Assembly: GCA_905221605.1 (NCBI GenBank)
Contig: CAJNDS010002093.1
Span: 490,295 to 554,294, forward strand
Length of the DNA: 64,000 bases
Direction: 5' to 3'
Origin: Symbiodinium natans
Lineage: Eukaryota; Sar; Dinophyceae; Suessiales; Symbiodiniaceae
The notes under the pieces were generated by a model. It was not told the DNA's origin, did not search any database, and saw only the letters and a list, made by a program, of their open reading frames with translations. Of this stretch, positions 11,401 through 20,684 are shown one piece after another; position 1 is the first letter of the stretch, and each line of letters starts with the position of its first letter. The position numbers and the translations under genes were made by a program.

Positions 11401-14400
11401 AGACAAGGAATGCGCGCCAGAATTGCTGCATCTCTGATTGGTCACGCTTTCGAGGCTACCGGTCTACAGGCACTGAGAACCCGAGAGCATGTCAACCACA
11501 GAAGCCCCCAGGTTCGATAGCAAGAAGCAAAAGAAGACAAAACATGCGCACGATGCCACATGGGCCCTCAACCCCTAAACCCTAAACCCCAATAAAACCC
11601 TAAACCCTAAACCCTAAACCCTAAACCCTAAACAGTTTAGCGCAAGCAGTTTGGGGCCTCCACGGCGGAGCCCGAGGAACTCGCAGCGCCCGGGCTTGGC
11701 CCAGGAGGACTCACAAGGAGGGCTGTAGAAGGGTTTTAGGGTTTCAGGGTTTAGGGCTTTAGGTTCTTATGGTTCTTAGTAGCCCAGGAACCATGTCATT
11801 ATAAGGGCACCCTTTTTTTGGGTTGGTTACTTTCTAAGGGAACCCATAGCCAAAACAAAAAGGTAAAGGGTACCACTGGGCTACTCAGGGTTAAGGGTTG
11901 AGGGTTCAGATTTTGCACGGGAGGTCTTGAGTAGTGGCTTGAGAACTCGAGGGTTTGTACGATGGAGGTTTCGGGCTTTGGTGGGGTTCAGGGGTCCCGG
12001 ACTTCCTTGTTAAGTTTTTAGGGTGAGGCTGAGCTGCTTCGCTTTTGATTATTGCAGGGGACGCCAGGAGGTCAAGCGTGTGGAAGACCCGTACTGATCC
12101 TCGTGATGGGCTTGTGGACGCACAAACTTGTACCTGCTACTAGTATAATGGATGGTGACAGAGTCGAAGTGTAAGCCGCACATGTTTTCATGATAGTTGG
12201 TGACATCAAACCAAACATTTTGGAGATCGTTGATTGACATGGTTTTTGCAAGTGCAGGAGCCAATTCCGTTTGCATCAGGGTGGCCAGCATCACCTTCGC
12301 TACTGCAGGACCCATGACGCACTTTGCGCTCCCCATATTCGGAGCTCAATGGTGCCAATTGCATACACGGGAAGAGAAGTTGGAAATGTTGGTATCGTTG
12401 GTATCGGGCACGGGCCGAGTCTGTTCTTCTTGTTGCGAAGCTTGGCTTCCAAGATGGCATAAACCAGCAAGTATAATCCAAAAACAGACCCCCCCACACA
12501 CCCCAAATCCTTACTCCCTACTCCCTAAACCCCTAAGCCCTAAAACCCTAAGCTCAGCCGCCGCAGGGCCTCACAAGTGGCCTTTTCGCTTGCGGCTCCG
12601 CTTGCGGAGGCTCCACGGCGGGCCTGGTTTAGGGTTTGGGGTTTGGGGTTTAGGTTGGGAGGCTCCCCCTTCTACTAACGGTCCTTAACAGGAATTATAG
12701 TCGGGGGTACTACAAGCCCTATTAAGGACTGTTAGTATGAGGGAACATCCCAAGGTTCAGGTTTTAAGGGGGTTTCTGGGGTGTTCTGGGGGTGTTTGGG
12801 TTTTATCGGGTTTATAGGGTTTGGTTGTTTGGGAGTCTGGTGTTCAGGGAGCTTTTGTCGGGAGAAGAAGCCTCAAGACTCAACACCCCAACCCCTAAAC
12901 CCGAACCCCTTGACCCTCAACCCTCAATCCTACACTCTAAGCCCTATATGACCCTAAACCCTAAACCCTAAACCCTAAACCCTAAGCCCTAAACCCTAAA
13001 CCCTAAACCCTAAACCCTAAACCCTAAACCCTAACCGCGGCCTCTTCACCGTGTCAGGCACGGAGGCCTGGGAGGCTTGGTCCCGAGCTTGAAGCAAAGC
13101 ATCCAGATGCTGGATGATCCCTGTAGCCGGAAGCTTTTATGGGTTTCAGGGGTTTTAGGGTTTAGGATTTAGGGTTTAGGGTTTAGGGTTTAGGGTTTAG
13201 GGTCCTGTAGCCGGAAGCTGTTAGGGGTTTTAAGGGTTTTTAGGGTTTAGGGTGTAGGTCTTTAGGCTTTTCGGGATGTAGGATCCCTGTAGCTGAGGCT
13301 GTTAAATATAGGGGTTTTAGGGTTTTAGGGTTGAGGGTTTCAGGGTTTCAGGGTTTTAGGGTTTTAGGGTTTTAGGGTTTTGGGAGTAGGTGAGGCTTGG
13401 GGCTTTAGGGTTTTAGGAGTTTATGGGTTGAGGGTTTTAGGGTTTAGGGTTGTCTTGAGGATAAACGGGGTTACCCTCTGTTTAGGACTTTGTGGGGTCT
13501 AAGGGAATTCAATGGGGTCGAGGGCTGAGTGTGTTTTTTTTGGGGGATGTCTCGAATTCCACGGGTTTTCTGGAAGCGCTTTATTGGGCTTGACACTGCT
13601 TGGGGCTTCAGGGCCCTAAACTCCCTCCCCCGCCCTCTTCCTCCCCTCACCCCCTCCCCCCCAAGTCGCCCTAAACTCCCCCACCCCCCCCCCCCCCCCC
13701 CCTCCCCTTCCTCCCCTCCCCCTGCAATCCTGTGAGCCAATCCATTGCATGAAAAATGCACCCTGACCATGCCCTATGAACTCTTATAAGCCCCAAACCC
13801 TCCTAAACCCTAAACCCGAAACCCGAAACCCTAAACCCTACACCCTAAACCCTAAACCCTAAACCCTAAACCCTAAACCTGGGGGCCGTGCAGAAGTTCT
13901 TGGTACAGTCGTCGCGCTTGAAGGTCTGGCGGCAGTGGGGGCAGTCGTACGTGCTCCGCTTCCCGATGATCTGCTGCATCTCGGCTGCAGTGAAGAAGGG
14001 TTTAGGGTTAAGGGTTTAGGGTTTAGGGGTAAATTATTGGGGTCCTTATGATGAAGGAATCCTACTATTTGGGGGTCCCTTATTTGGGGGTCCTTATTTT
14101 CGTAAACTTCCAAGAGTCTCGCCATTGGTGTGGGGCTTTATAAGGGAAGGGTAGGGCTAGGGAGCATTGCGATGTGCAAATGTGAACTCTGGTCAACTCT
14201 AGAGATCCTGTACGCCCAAACGCAATCGGGTGTAGGGTCTAGGGTCGAGCCTTGAGGGGCCCTCAACCCGAACCCCTAAACCGTCTTTCAGAAAGGCGGG
14301 CTGTTTTGCCAAGTTGCGCACGTCTGGCAGAAGGTATGGCCGCACCTCAATCAGGGCAACAGACCGAAAAGCCTGAATCCCAAACCCTAAACCTCAACCC

Positions 14401-15906
14401 TGAACCCCGAACCCTAAACCCTAAACCCTAAACCCTGAACCCTAAACCCTAAACCCTAAACCCTCAACCTTAAACCCTAAACCCTTAACGCAAGACTTCC
14501 CCGGGGCCTTGGGCTTTGCGGTGGGGGTGTAAAACTTCATTCGAGACCATGCTCCGATGCAAAGTCGACGATAAACCACCCGACTCCTAACACTAAACAC
14601 ACCCAACCCAAAACCCTAAACCCCAAACCCTAAACCCTAAACCCTAAACCCCAAACCCTAAACCCTAAACCCTAAACCCCTAACCTCCAGTAACTCAGTG
14701 TCTAAGGCTTCACGTGTAAGACATAGCCCGGAAGCTGAAGGTTGGCTGGAGAGCGGGGTGGGGGGCAAGGGGGGGGGGGCGGTAGGGTGTAGGGTGTAGG
14801 GTGTAGGATTTAGGGTTTGGGGTTTAGGGTTTCGGGTTTAGGGGGTAGGGGTTCAGGATTTGGAAAGGAAAAGCGGCCCCGTTTCCACGGAGGCGCTTGC
14901 TGAGATAGGGGGCGTGGTCTGCGGCGTCGAAGTCCTCAGAGCCCGAAACAACCCTCAACGCTAAGTCCCTTAAACCCGCAACACGCCCAACACCCCAAAC
15001 CCTAAACCCTAAACCCTAAATTCTAAACCCTAAACCCTAAACTCTGAACCCTAAACCCTAAACCCTAAACCCTAAACCCTAAGCCCTAAGCCCTAAGCCC
15101 TAAACCCTAAACCCTAAACCCTAAACCCTGACCCCTGAACTCCCTGAACTCCCTGAACTCCCTGAACCCTAAACGTCCGAAGCCCCTTATTCAAAACTTG
15201 GGCAGCCTACGGACCGACGCCCGTAAATGCAGGGTTTAGGGTTTAGGGTTTAGGGTTTAGGGTTTAGGGTTTAGGGTTTAGGGTTTAGGGTTTAGGGTTT
15301 AGGGTTTAGGGTTTACAAACTCATGAGATCTCAAGAAGCTCCGCAGAACTTGCGAGTCCTCACAGCAGACCTCGCACTCCACCTGGATCCTGAGTTAGGC
15401 GTTTGGAAACAAGGGGACTTGGAGTGGGTTTAGGGTTTAGGGTTTAGGGTTTAGGGTTTGGGGGTCCAGGGAGCCAAAGGCTTTGAAGGGCTTCACAGTG
15501 TTTTTTGGGGATTGGGGGGTAGGTTTACGGGTTTGAAGTCTACGGTTTAGGGTCCAGGGCCTAGGGCTGGAGCTTTTGGACAGCAACATCTGCTTTTGTT
15601 CGTTTTTGGCGAGCTGCTTGGAGACAGGAGTCCAAGCCAAGCAAGGAGCCTACAGAACTGGCAATAATAATGGCATCCCCATAAAAACCAACTCCCAAAC
15701 CCCGAATCGAATTCAAACTCGACTGCTCAATCACAACCCTCTACAGCCCGCAGCGCTAGCCCTAAACCCCAAAAAATCTAAACCCTAAACCCTAAACCCT
15801 GAACCTCCAACTCCAGCTTCCCAAGCCCCGCATCCTCCATCCTGGGTCCAGGTCGCTGCAACGACGCCCCAGCCGGGGAAGCCGCGACCGGCTTGGTGTC
15901 GGAATC
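8353..15906 (-). CDS. Multi-exon minus-strand gene with Cys/His exon and WWFG/VYKK module (gene span)
   Basis: This span collects candidate exons from 15,906 down to 8,353. Gene-sense order is: an acidic/Pro-Ala exon, a basic helix exon, a CxVCC exon, SEDFDAADHAPYLSKR, a LIEVRPYLLPDVRN exon, a Cys/His exon, a Gln-rich helix exon, a LEEVGDVSHIAV exon, and four exons forming a module GLFVKSGSNHQRPVYKK - VYLFFWDSRNGEN - MSGWWFGTSVG - QVWAFHP - TPPCRGW. The last four join in frame with GC donors and AG|G acceptors. From memory, WWFG...VWA...TPP..GW modules recur in dinoflagellate predicted proteins, but I cannot name a Pfam family. Introns are filled with telomere repeats. One protein is an inference, because exons in the 10-13 kb part are uncertain and two genes are possible. 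Confidence 0.45.
8966..9039 (-). CDS. Exon: GGLAVEVVDHEQVWAFHP segment
   Basis: A GAAG|G acceptor leads into AGGLAVEVVDHEQVWAFHPS, then RSAQ. It ends at a GC donor (CAGAC|GCCTTG). It joins in phase to the WWFG exon before it and to the TPP exon after it, giving a continuous module. The alternative plus-strand reading has no comparable signal. Confidence 0.6.
9244..9315 (-). CDS. Exon: VYLFFWDSRNGEN-MSGWWFG
   Basis: Exactly 24 codons lie between a GGAG|G acceptor and a GC donor (GGA|GCGACC), with no phase remainder. Aromatic residues are dense (FFWD, GWWFG), as in a folded beta-rich module. This is the best single exon of this gene. Confidence 0.65.
9729..9811 (-). repeat. Interstitial telomere array (CCCTAAA)n
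   Basis: Perfect CCCTAAA run on the plus strand. The surrounding 9,320-10,180 contains further short blocks of both orientations and no exon that I recognise. Confidence 0.97.
10191..10253 (-). CDS. Exon: GLFVKSGSNHQRPVYKK
   Basis: A CCCCAG|G acceptor leads in phase 0 into GLFVKSGSNHQRPVYKKESF. The NHxRPVYKK string immediately upstream of an FFWD..G..GWWFG exon fits the same module. The donor is unclear: a GA donor after AAG AAG is possible and would drop ESFY. Confidence 0.55.
10582..10631 (-). CDS. Low-confidence exon NARCNRYQRMLYASER
   Basis: A short open stretch in gene sense with mixed residues, flanked by CCCTAA words on the low side. There is no clear acceptor. It is listed because it lies in order with better exons. 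Confidence 0.25.
10827..10984 (-). repeat. Interstitial telomere array (CCCTAAA)n with 8-mer variants
   Basis: Starts with CCCTAAAC/CCCCTAAG octamers and becomes pure heptamers. In gene sense it lies directly on the donor side of the exon at 10,985-11,081. Confidence 0.95.
10985..11081 (-). CDS. Candidate exon LTLEEVGDVSHIAVSSSAP
   Basis: An ATCCAG acceptor leads into MLTLEEVGDVSHIAVSSSAP followed by LTVLEALGKPK and TAA. Amphipathic helix character and the flanking pattern (CCCTAAA on the left, TTTAGGG on the right) support an exon. The TAA may be a real C-terminus or may lie past a donor. Confidence 0.45.
11104..11300 (+). repeat. Interstitial telomere array (TTTAGGG)n with TTTGGGG variants
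   Basis: About 17 perfect heptamers, then mixed TTTGGGG/TTTAGGG. In minus gene sense it is the CCCTAAA-ending intron next to the acceptor of the exon at 10,985-11,081. Confidence 0.96.
11310..11740. other. Unresolved interval with weak open frames on both strands
   Basis: 11,316-11,585 is open on the plus strand without telomere words. 11,640-11,735 is GC-rich and reads ASTAEPEELAAPGLGPGG on plus or LVSPPGPSPGAASSSG on minus. I cannot choose a strand. Confidence 0.35.
11778..11885. mobile_element. Foldback (MITE-like) element with AGTAGCCCAG ends
   Basis: AGTAGCCCAGGAACC near 11,778 is the imperfect reverse complement of GGTACCACTGGGCTACT near 11,870-11,885. About 75 bases lie between the arms. 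No target duplication was seen. Confidence 0.55.
12049..12336 (-). CDS. Hypothetical ORF, 95 codons from ATG
   Basis: It starts MGSAKCVMGPAVAKVMLATL, continues with AKTMSINDLQNVWFDVTNYH and later HFDSVTIHYTSSRYKF, and ends RPLQ and a stop. Mixed composition, absence of telomere words and a balanced residue set suggest real coding sequence. An in-frame stop lies just upstream of the ATG. It may be a stand-alone gene or an unspliced exon of the surrounding gene. I do not recognise the family. The overlapping plus-strand frame (from 12,197) is the main alternative. Confidence 0.4.
   Translation of the reverse strand: MGSAKCVMGPAVAKVMLATLMQTELAPALAKTMSINDLQNVWFDVTNYHENMCGLHFDSVTIHYTSSRYKFVRPQAHHEDQYGSSTRLTSWRPLQ
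12550..12630 (-). CDS. Low-confidence exon AVEPPQAEPQAKRPLVRPC
   Basis: In gene sense a Pro/Glu/Ala linker-like reading lies between CCCTAA words (low side) and TTTAGGG words (high side). No sure acceptor or donor. Confidence 0.3.
12655..12753. mobile_element. MITE-like element, family 1 (TTGGGANG...CTAACNGTCCTTAA)
   Basis: The left end has TTGGGAGGCTCCCCC then CTAACGGTCCTTAA. The right end has TATTAAGGACTGTTAG then GGGAACATCCCAA, its imperfect reverse complement. Relatives lie at 44,323-44,534 and 57,483-57,583. It is non-coding, about 99 bases long. Confidence 0.8.
12952..13034 (-). repeat. Interstitial telomere array (CCCTAAA)n
   Basis: Perfect or near-perfect heptamers directly adjoining the low-coordinate (donor) side of the exon at 13,037-13,120. 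Confidence 0.96.
13037..13120 (-). CDS. Candidate exon IIQHLDALLQARDQASQASV
   Basis: A CTACAG|GG acceptor leads into a Gln/Ala-rich helix (HLDALLQARDQASQASVP) ending around DTVK with a possible GC donor. Flanked by CCCTAAA left and TTTAGGG right. Confidence 0.5.
13140..13790. other. Telomere-like and polypyrimidine interval
   Basis: 13,145-13,460 is degenerate TTTAGGG/TTTTAGGG. 13,615-13,735 is a C-rich low-complexity tract with a long C run near 13,680-13,705. No exon seen. Confidence 0.6.
13880..13984 (-). CDS. Exon: Cys/His cluster YDCPHCRQTFKRDDCTKNFC
   Basis: A CTGCAG acceptor leads into EMQQIIGKRST and then a metal-binding-like cluster with C-X2-C, H and two further Cys. A GC donor is available after Thr (ACG|GCCCCC). 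The plus-strand reading lacks this order. Zinc binding is inferred from the residues. The flanks are CCCTAAA (left) and TTTAGGG (right). Confidence 0.6.
14030..14112 (+). mobile_element. Short interspersed repeat, family 3
   Basis: The segment with CCTACTATTTGGGGGTCC and TTTTCGTAAAC is repeated in inverted orientation at about 57,815-57,905. A more diverged relative lies near 38,545-38,640. Confidence 0.6.
14281..14372 (-). CDS. Exon AFRSVALIEVRPYLLPDVRN
   Basis: An ATTCAG|G acceptor in phase 0 leads into AFRSVALIEVRPYLLPDVRN, then LAKQPAFLKD. Alternating hydrophobic residues suggest a folded domain. The plus-strand reading is broken by stops. Confidence 0.55.
14866..14934 (-). CDS. Exon DFDAADHAPYLSKRLRGNG
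   Basis: A CTGAG|G acceptor in phase 0 leads into DFDAADHAPYLSKRLRGNG, with a GC donor available after the last Gly. Acidic start then basic end. Confidence 0.5.
14995..15315. repeat. Telomere arrays: degenerate CCCTAAA (14,995-15,175) and perfect TTTAGGG (15,235-15,315)
   Basis: Two blocks in opposite orientation separated by about 60 bases of unique sequence. The first contains CCCTAAG and CTCCCTGAA variants. Confidence 0.92.
15318..15389 (-). CDS. Exon IQVECEVCCEDSQVLRSFLR
   Basis: An ACTCAG|G acceptor leads into IQVECEVCCEDSQVLRSFLR, then SHEFV. It has three closely spaced Cys. One exonic base precedes the first full codon. Confidence 0.5.
15566..15640 (-). CDS. Candidate exon WTPVSKQLAKNEQKQMLLSK
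   Basis: A basic, Gln/Lys-rich amphipathic reading in gene sense. Boundaries are uncertain. Confidence 0.4.
15806..15906 (-). CDS. Candidate exon DSDTKPVAASPAGASLQ
   Basis: A CCACAG|G acceptor in phase 0 leads into DSDTKPVAASPAGASLQRPG and then MEDAGLGKLELEVQ. Pro/Ala linker followed by an acidic stretch. It may be preceded by further exons to the right. Confidence 0.45.
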
Positions 15907-16176
15907 CTGTGGAGGTGTGGGGTTTTGACACTGTCTAGCACTTTTCCAAACTGGAAGCGCCCCTCTCCAAAACATCGAGGAAAGTGCGAGGCAAAACGTC
16001 ACGCCGGAATAGCGTTCTCAGAAAGGAGAAAGACAGAGCAGAACAAGCAAAGCAAACAAGAAAGACAACGCGCCTTGGGCGACCACACAGGTGGACAAGC
16101 CAACATGCAACACCCCTCAGAAGCAAATGGAGAGGCCCAGAGGGCAAGTATCCACCTTCAACTACAAAGGCCAGCA

Positions 16177-16379
16177 TTACATGAAAGACATATTAGCTTC
16201 AAAACGAACATCAAAGTACACATTACATAAACACGCCTTCAGCCAGATCACAAGGAAGAGCAGGCCGCCTGCCTTGCCCTGCTTCCCATCCTTTGGCAGC
16301 TTCTCACGCTTGCCCTTCTTGTGCTTCTTCTCCTTCTTCTCCTTCTTCTTTTTCTTCTTCTTTTTGACCTCTGAGGGAG
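16177..16379 (-). CDS. Terminal exon with Lys/Glu-rich run
   Basis: A CCCCAG acceptor leads into PSEV, then a run of Lys with interspersed Glu, KKHKKGKREKLPKDGKQGK, then a hydrophobic end LLFLVIWLKACLCNVY, and a stop. The plus strand shows the matching CTTCTTCTCC polypyrimidine tract. An earlier donor may remove the hydrophobic tail. Confidence 0.45.
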
Positions 16380-19300
16380 CTGGGGTAAGGGCTTGTGGGT
16401 TTAGGGCTAAGGGTGCGCGACGAGGTGATGAGTTTGCGACGCATGAACAGTGCAGTTGTTCGTGGCTGTGACAAGCAAGTACGCCTGACAAGCCCGATGC
16501 AGATGTCGCTTCGCATTGGAGACAAGTGCGGCCTGTGCTATTATTTCTCATCATGGGGTTCGGATTCATGGCTTCAGGGTTCTCCTAAACCCTATAAACC
16601 TTAACCTTAAGTCCTGAACCCTGAGCCCGAAACCCCAAGTAACCCCAAACCCTAAACCCTAAGTAACCCCTAAGTAACCCTAAGTAACCCTAAGTAACCC
16701 TAAGTAACCCTAAGTAACCCTAGACCCCTTAAACCCCGAAAGCTCCCTCCTCGCGGCTCTTCCGACGCTCTCTCCCAGCGGCTGCAGCGGCAGCTGCCGC
16801 AGCGCGCAGTTGGCTGCTGGTGCCCTGCTGAACCATTTCGGGGGCGTGTAGGGTTTAGGGTTTAGGGTTGAGGGTTTAGGGTTGAAAGTTTAGGGTTAAG
16901 GGTTTAGGGTTTAGGGTTTAGCGTTTTAGGGTTTTAGGGTTTAGGGTTAAGGGTTTAGGGTTTTAGGGTGTTAGGGTTTTAGGGTTTAGGGTTGAGGGTT
17001 TAGGGTTTTAGAGTTTTAGGGTTTAGGTTTAGGGTTTGGTGTTTGGGGTTAGGGTTTGGGGTTTCGGGTTTAGGGTTCTGCTTTTTGAGGGTTATAGGAT
17101 TATGGGGTAAGGGGGGTTACCTACATGTTTAGGCTAGCAATTTAGGGCTTCTTGGCTGTGTATATAGGGTTTAGGGTTTGAGATCCAGGGAGCAGGGTCG
17201 CGATGAAGGTGCTCGACTTTGCTGCCCTAAGTCCTTTGCCCTTCTTTGAAGCCAAAGAACCCCACACTGAGGGTGGGGAACTACAAAAAAACACACGCCT
17301 TAAATCCCTAAAGCACCCAAGGCCTCAAGACTGCCCAAACAATAACGACTCTAACGCCACCCACAACCCTAAACCTTAAGCCCTAAGCCCCAACGGGCAG
17401 AGATGCCCTTGGGTGCAAACCCTAAACCCTAAACCCTAAACCCTAAACCCTAAACCCTAAACCCTAAACCCTAAACCCCTGGGGGCCCCGACATCTGAGG
17501 AGGAGGATGAGGAGCCAGGGGCTGCCTGGAGGGGCGGAAGTGGCCCGTGGAACTTTGAGGGTTCCAGGCTCCGCGCCCGAGACATGAACTTGGGTTTAGG
17601 GTTTAGGGTTTAGGGTTTAGGGTTTAGGGTTTAGGGTTTAGGGTTTAGGGTTTAGGGTTTAGGGTTTAGGGGTTTAGGGTTTAGGGTTTTGGGGTTTAGG
17701 GTTTAGGTTTTAGGACCCTGAAGCCTTTTGAGCTTTAGGGCTTCTTAAACCTGAGCAAGGGACAAACAAGAATCCCGGGCACACCCGGAAAGAATAAACC
17801 TAAACCCCCCAACACCAACGCCAACTCCAAACCTGAAGCCACCCCCCTTCGAAACCTCTTGAGGAAGAGGAGAGGAGGGGTGTTACGGTCTAGGGTCCAG
17901 GGTTCAGGGTTTAGGATTTGCTACGGCATAATGTTTCAACCCTAAACCCTAAACCCTAAACCCTAAACCCTAAACCCTAAACCCTAAACCCTAAACCCTA
18001 AACCCTAAACCCTAAACCCTAAACCCTAAACGCTTGAACCTTTCAGCCTTACTTTAAGCCTTTCACCTGAGCCCCGAGCTGGAAAGTGAGGCGGTGGTGC
18101 GCCACGTGCTGCTATGCGTGTTTTCTGTTGTGGCGGGTGAAGGGTCAAGGGCTGAGAGTTTAGTGGTTTCTTTGAATCTTTGAAGCCAGTGCACTTCAAG
18201 CATCTGCTCAAACACACGAAGGACCTTGCAAGCCATTTGCCGGGGTATGGGGTTTGGTAAGGGTTTGGGGTTTAGGGTTTTGAGTTTAGGGGGGGGGGAA
18301 TGGGGGCTCCCTCTTCTTGGCTACACGTATCCTTCCTTCACGGCGAAACAATTCAGCAAACACCCAAACGGTACACATCCTAACCTAAGAAGCTGCTAGA
18401 ACCCTAAACAACCCTTAAAACCCCTCAGCCAAAAAAATAACAGCCTAACGGCCTCGGCAGCCTTCACAATACCCTCAACCCTGAAAGCCCTAAGCCCTAA
18501 GCCCTAAGCCCTAAACCCTAAACCCTAAACCCTCTTTTCGCTGCCTCATCGTGGCCGCCAGGGCCGGCGTTGGGCTCAGGGCGAGAGTGAACCTATCGGC
18601 TCCCAAGGAAGGGTTGGTTTAGGGTTTAGGGTTTAGGGTTTAGGGCGTAGGAAATTCGGGTTTAGGTTTTAGGGTTTAGGGTGTAGGTTTTGTGCTTCCG
18701 GGTTCAGGGCGCAGGAGTTCGGGTTTCGGGTTTAGGGCTTCGGGCTCCAGTGGTTTGGGCTTTTAGGTCCCAGCTTTGTGTTTGAAGGCGGCTTCTGATG
18801 TGCGCGCCTTTCGACGGTCGGGCCCCAGAGTTCCCGTAGGAGCGAGAGGCAGACTGAAGGGCCCCAACCCACATAGCTGCAGTCACGATGAGGTGCCTGT
18901 GGGCAACAGGGCCTCGTGCAACATGAGTCCTTGGCACCATGCAAATACATCTGAGCTCTCCGACGTACTGCCGACCAGTGTCATGCAGCTGTAACTGGGG
19001 TGCGGTTTCTGATTGGGGATGTGATCACTGGCCTTACACAACCCTAAGCCCGAATTCCGAAAACCCCCCCCCCCCCCCCCACAAATGTGATTTAAACCCG
19101 ACAACCACCTAAATGCACCAAAGCTCCCCTCTCCCCCCCCGTCCCCATCCGCCGCCCCCTCCCCCTCCACCGAAAAAAAACAAACCCTAAACCCTAAACC
19201 CTAAACCCATCTAAACCCTAAACCCTAAACCCTACGCAAACACAGGAGTGATGATGGGCCGGACCTCCTGTCGGAGATGCTTCAGCTTCTCCTGTTTTAG

Positions 19301-20599
19301 GGTTTCGTTTTTACGGTTCCGGTTTTAGTGAGTACCTCTTTCAGGTCATCTTTTTGGGTTTCAGGGGGCTTCCGGTTTTGCGGTTTATGGTTGAGGCTTT
19401 GGGTTCGAGGGGGGGGGTTAGGATCTCAACTCCTGAACCCTAAACTCTGTGGGCCTGAGATCACGGCAAGCCTTGTAGACTGTTTCTTGCCCCCAACCCT
19501 GGAACATTGCTCCAACCAATACATCTCTAAGTACAGTCTTGGGTAAGCAGTTGAAGGGCTCTATGCTCAGGCCAAAATAACCCTATACCCCGTTCGGGGC
19601 TCAGGGCTGAGAGGGCTTGCAGGGGTTTTGGGGTATGGCTCTGTTGGGCTTTGGAGTGTAGAGATTGGGGTTCAGGGCTGGATGCGAGTGTGGGGTCCAG
19701 GTTCGAAGATCGTCTCTCCCCCCGTCCCTTATTCAGGGTTTAGGGTTCAGGGCCTCTCAGAGACCCCAACATTCCGAGCAAAACCCAGTAGAAACTCAAA
19801 AGCACCTTAACTTCATCCCCTAAACCCTAAACCCTACAGTCAAGCCTACCCCAAACCCCAAACCCCAAACCCCAAACCCCAAGCTCCAAGCCCCAAGCCC
19901 CAAGCCCTAAACCTAAACACTAAACGCTGCAGAAGCGGCCTGGCTGATTCGGCGGAGCTTGGCGTTGTCGCCATGATCCGCGGGATCCAGGGACCTTGAA
20001 AGCATACCGACGGGGTGATGAAGCATGCTACCAAAGCAAGGGGTGTAGGGTTTAGGGTTTAGGGTTTAGGGTTTAGGGTTTAGGGTTTAGGGTTTAGGGG
20101 TGTAGGGCTTAGGAAACCCTTGTACCCCTACACCGCATAGATATTTCGACCTGGGGCTGGGTTACAGAAAGCCCAAGCCAAAGACCGTTCCTCGGGGGCA
20201 CTACAGGTCTGCTTCCTGCCCGTTTGGCAGTCTTCTCCCTAAACCCTAAACCCTAAACCCTCAAGCCTAAGACCCTAAACCCAGACAGAACTGTGCATCT
20301 TCGGGTCCCTCTAGTCCTACCCAATAAGCCCAAGACTCGACACCTTTAACCCTCCCAAAGGCACCTGAAACTACCCTTATCTGGGGATGAAGGTTGTAGG
20401 GTTTAGGGTTGCTTTAGGGGCTTGGGGGTGGTGATGTAGAATGTTGGGGCTCGTAGAGGGGTTCGGCTTGATGTAGGGTTTAGGGTTGAGGGTTTAGGGT
20501 TTAGGGAAAGCTCTGTGGCCATGGAAGGCCAGGCCTCAAAATGGCCAGCAGCGTTTCCGCGAGCTCGCGCTCCTCTTTGTCCACTGAAACCACGAAGTC
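16177..20599 (-). CDS. Second multi-exon minus-strand gene, Lys-rich C-terminus (gene span)
   Basis: This is the gene-sense chain of candidate exons from 20,599 down to a stop at 16,177: an acidic helix (SVDKEERELAETLL), a short helix (DPADHGDNAKLRRISQ) joined in phase to EKLKHLRQEVRPIITPVF, less certain exons at 18-19 kb, an Ala-rich/basic exon, and a final exon beginning with a run of Lys. Donors are mainly GC and acceptors AG|G. Introns contain telomere blocks. The final Lys/Glu stretch could bind nucleic acid or act as a nuclear signal, which is an inference from charge only. I do not recognise the family, and membership of the 18-19 kb exons is uncertain. Confidence 0.4.
16595..16735 (-). 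repeat. Telomere-derived decamer array (CCCTAAGTAA)n
   Basis: Six or more copies of CCCTAAGTAA at about 16,655-16,720 follow degenerate CCCTAAA. A local homogenised variant. Confidence 0.9.
16737..16824 (-). CDS. Exon: Ala-rich then GRERRKSREE
   Basis: A CAGCAG|G acceptor in phase 0 leads into GTSSQLR, a run of Ala, and GRERRKSREEGAF. The basic end leads naturally to the Lys-rich terminal exon. Flanks: CCCTAA on the left, TTTAGGG on the right. Confidence 0.5.
17417..17476 (-). repeat. Interstitial telomere array (CCCTAAA)n
   Basis: Perfect heptamers adjoining the candidate exon at 17,477-17,590 on its low side. (TTTAGGG)n follows that exon at 17,593-17,705. Confidence 0.95.
17477..17590 (-). 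CDS. Candidate exon, strand ambiguous
   Basis: Minus reads FMSRARSLEPSKFHGPLPPL then a Ser run and DVGAP. Plus reads APTSEEEDEEPGAAWRGGSG. Both are coding-like. The minus strand is chosen by neighbourhood. The exon is bounded by CCCTAAA left and TTTAGGG right. Confidence 0.35.
17939..18031 (-). repeat. Interstitial telomere array (CCCTAAA)n
   Basis: About 13 perfect heptamers. The following 18,032-18,480 has an ambiguous exon-like piece at 18,187-18,243 (VHFKHLLKHTKDLASHLPG on plus, ACKVLRVFEQMLEVHW on minus). Confidence 0.95.
18565..18599 (-). CDS. Candidate exon DRFTLALSPTP
   Basis: A GGGAG acceptor leads into DRFTLALSPTP and a GC donor (CCG|GCCCTG). If the donor is not used the frame continues ALAATMRQRKE. 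CCCTAAA left, TTTAGGG right. Confidence 0.4.
18775..18988 (-). CDS. Candidate exon LHDTGRQYVGELRC
   Basis: A GTTACAG acceptor leads into LHDTGRQYVGELRCICMVPR, then HLIVTAAMWVGALQSASRS and SKGAHIRSRLQ. The frame is open for about 70 codons without telomere words. The plus strand is also open over part of it, so confidence is limited. Confidence 0.35.
19235..19291 (-). CDS. Exon EKLKHLRQEVRPIITPVF
   Basis: An AAACAG|G acceptor in phase 0, then EKLKHLRQEVRPIITPVF, then a GC donor (TTT|GCGTAG) that avoids a following TAG. It joins in phase to the exon at 19,938-19,994. Confidence 0.55.
19938..19994 (-). CDS. Exon SLDPADHGDNAKLRRISQ
   Basis: A TCAAG|G acceptor leads into SLDPADHGDNAKLRRISQ and a GC donor (CAG|GCCGCT). 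The next exon (19,235-19,291) continues in frame as an amphipathic helix. Confidence 0.5.
20043..20099 (+). repeat. Interstitial telomere array (TTTAGGG)n
   Basis: Eight perfect heptamers on the acceptor side (gene sense) of the exon at 19,938-19,994. Confidence 0.95.
20508..20599 (-). CDS. Exon DFVVSVD-KEERELAETLL
   Basis: A TCGCAG|G acceptor in phase 0 leads into DFVVSVDKEERELAETLLAI, then RPGLPWPQS. A GC donor after LL (CTG|GCCATT) is possible. Further right, 20,628-20,684 reads LRFVVAARTFLGAQLDADS and may be the preceding exon, but the gap would be a very short intron. Confidence 0.5.
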
Positions 20600-20684
20600 C
20601 TGCGAAGAGGTCGGGTTTAGGGTTTAGGGAATCGGCGTCCAACTGCGCGCCCAAGAAGGTCCGCGCAGCCACTACGAATCGCAA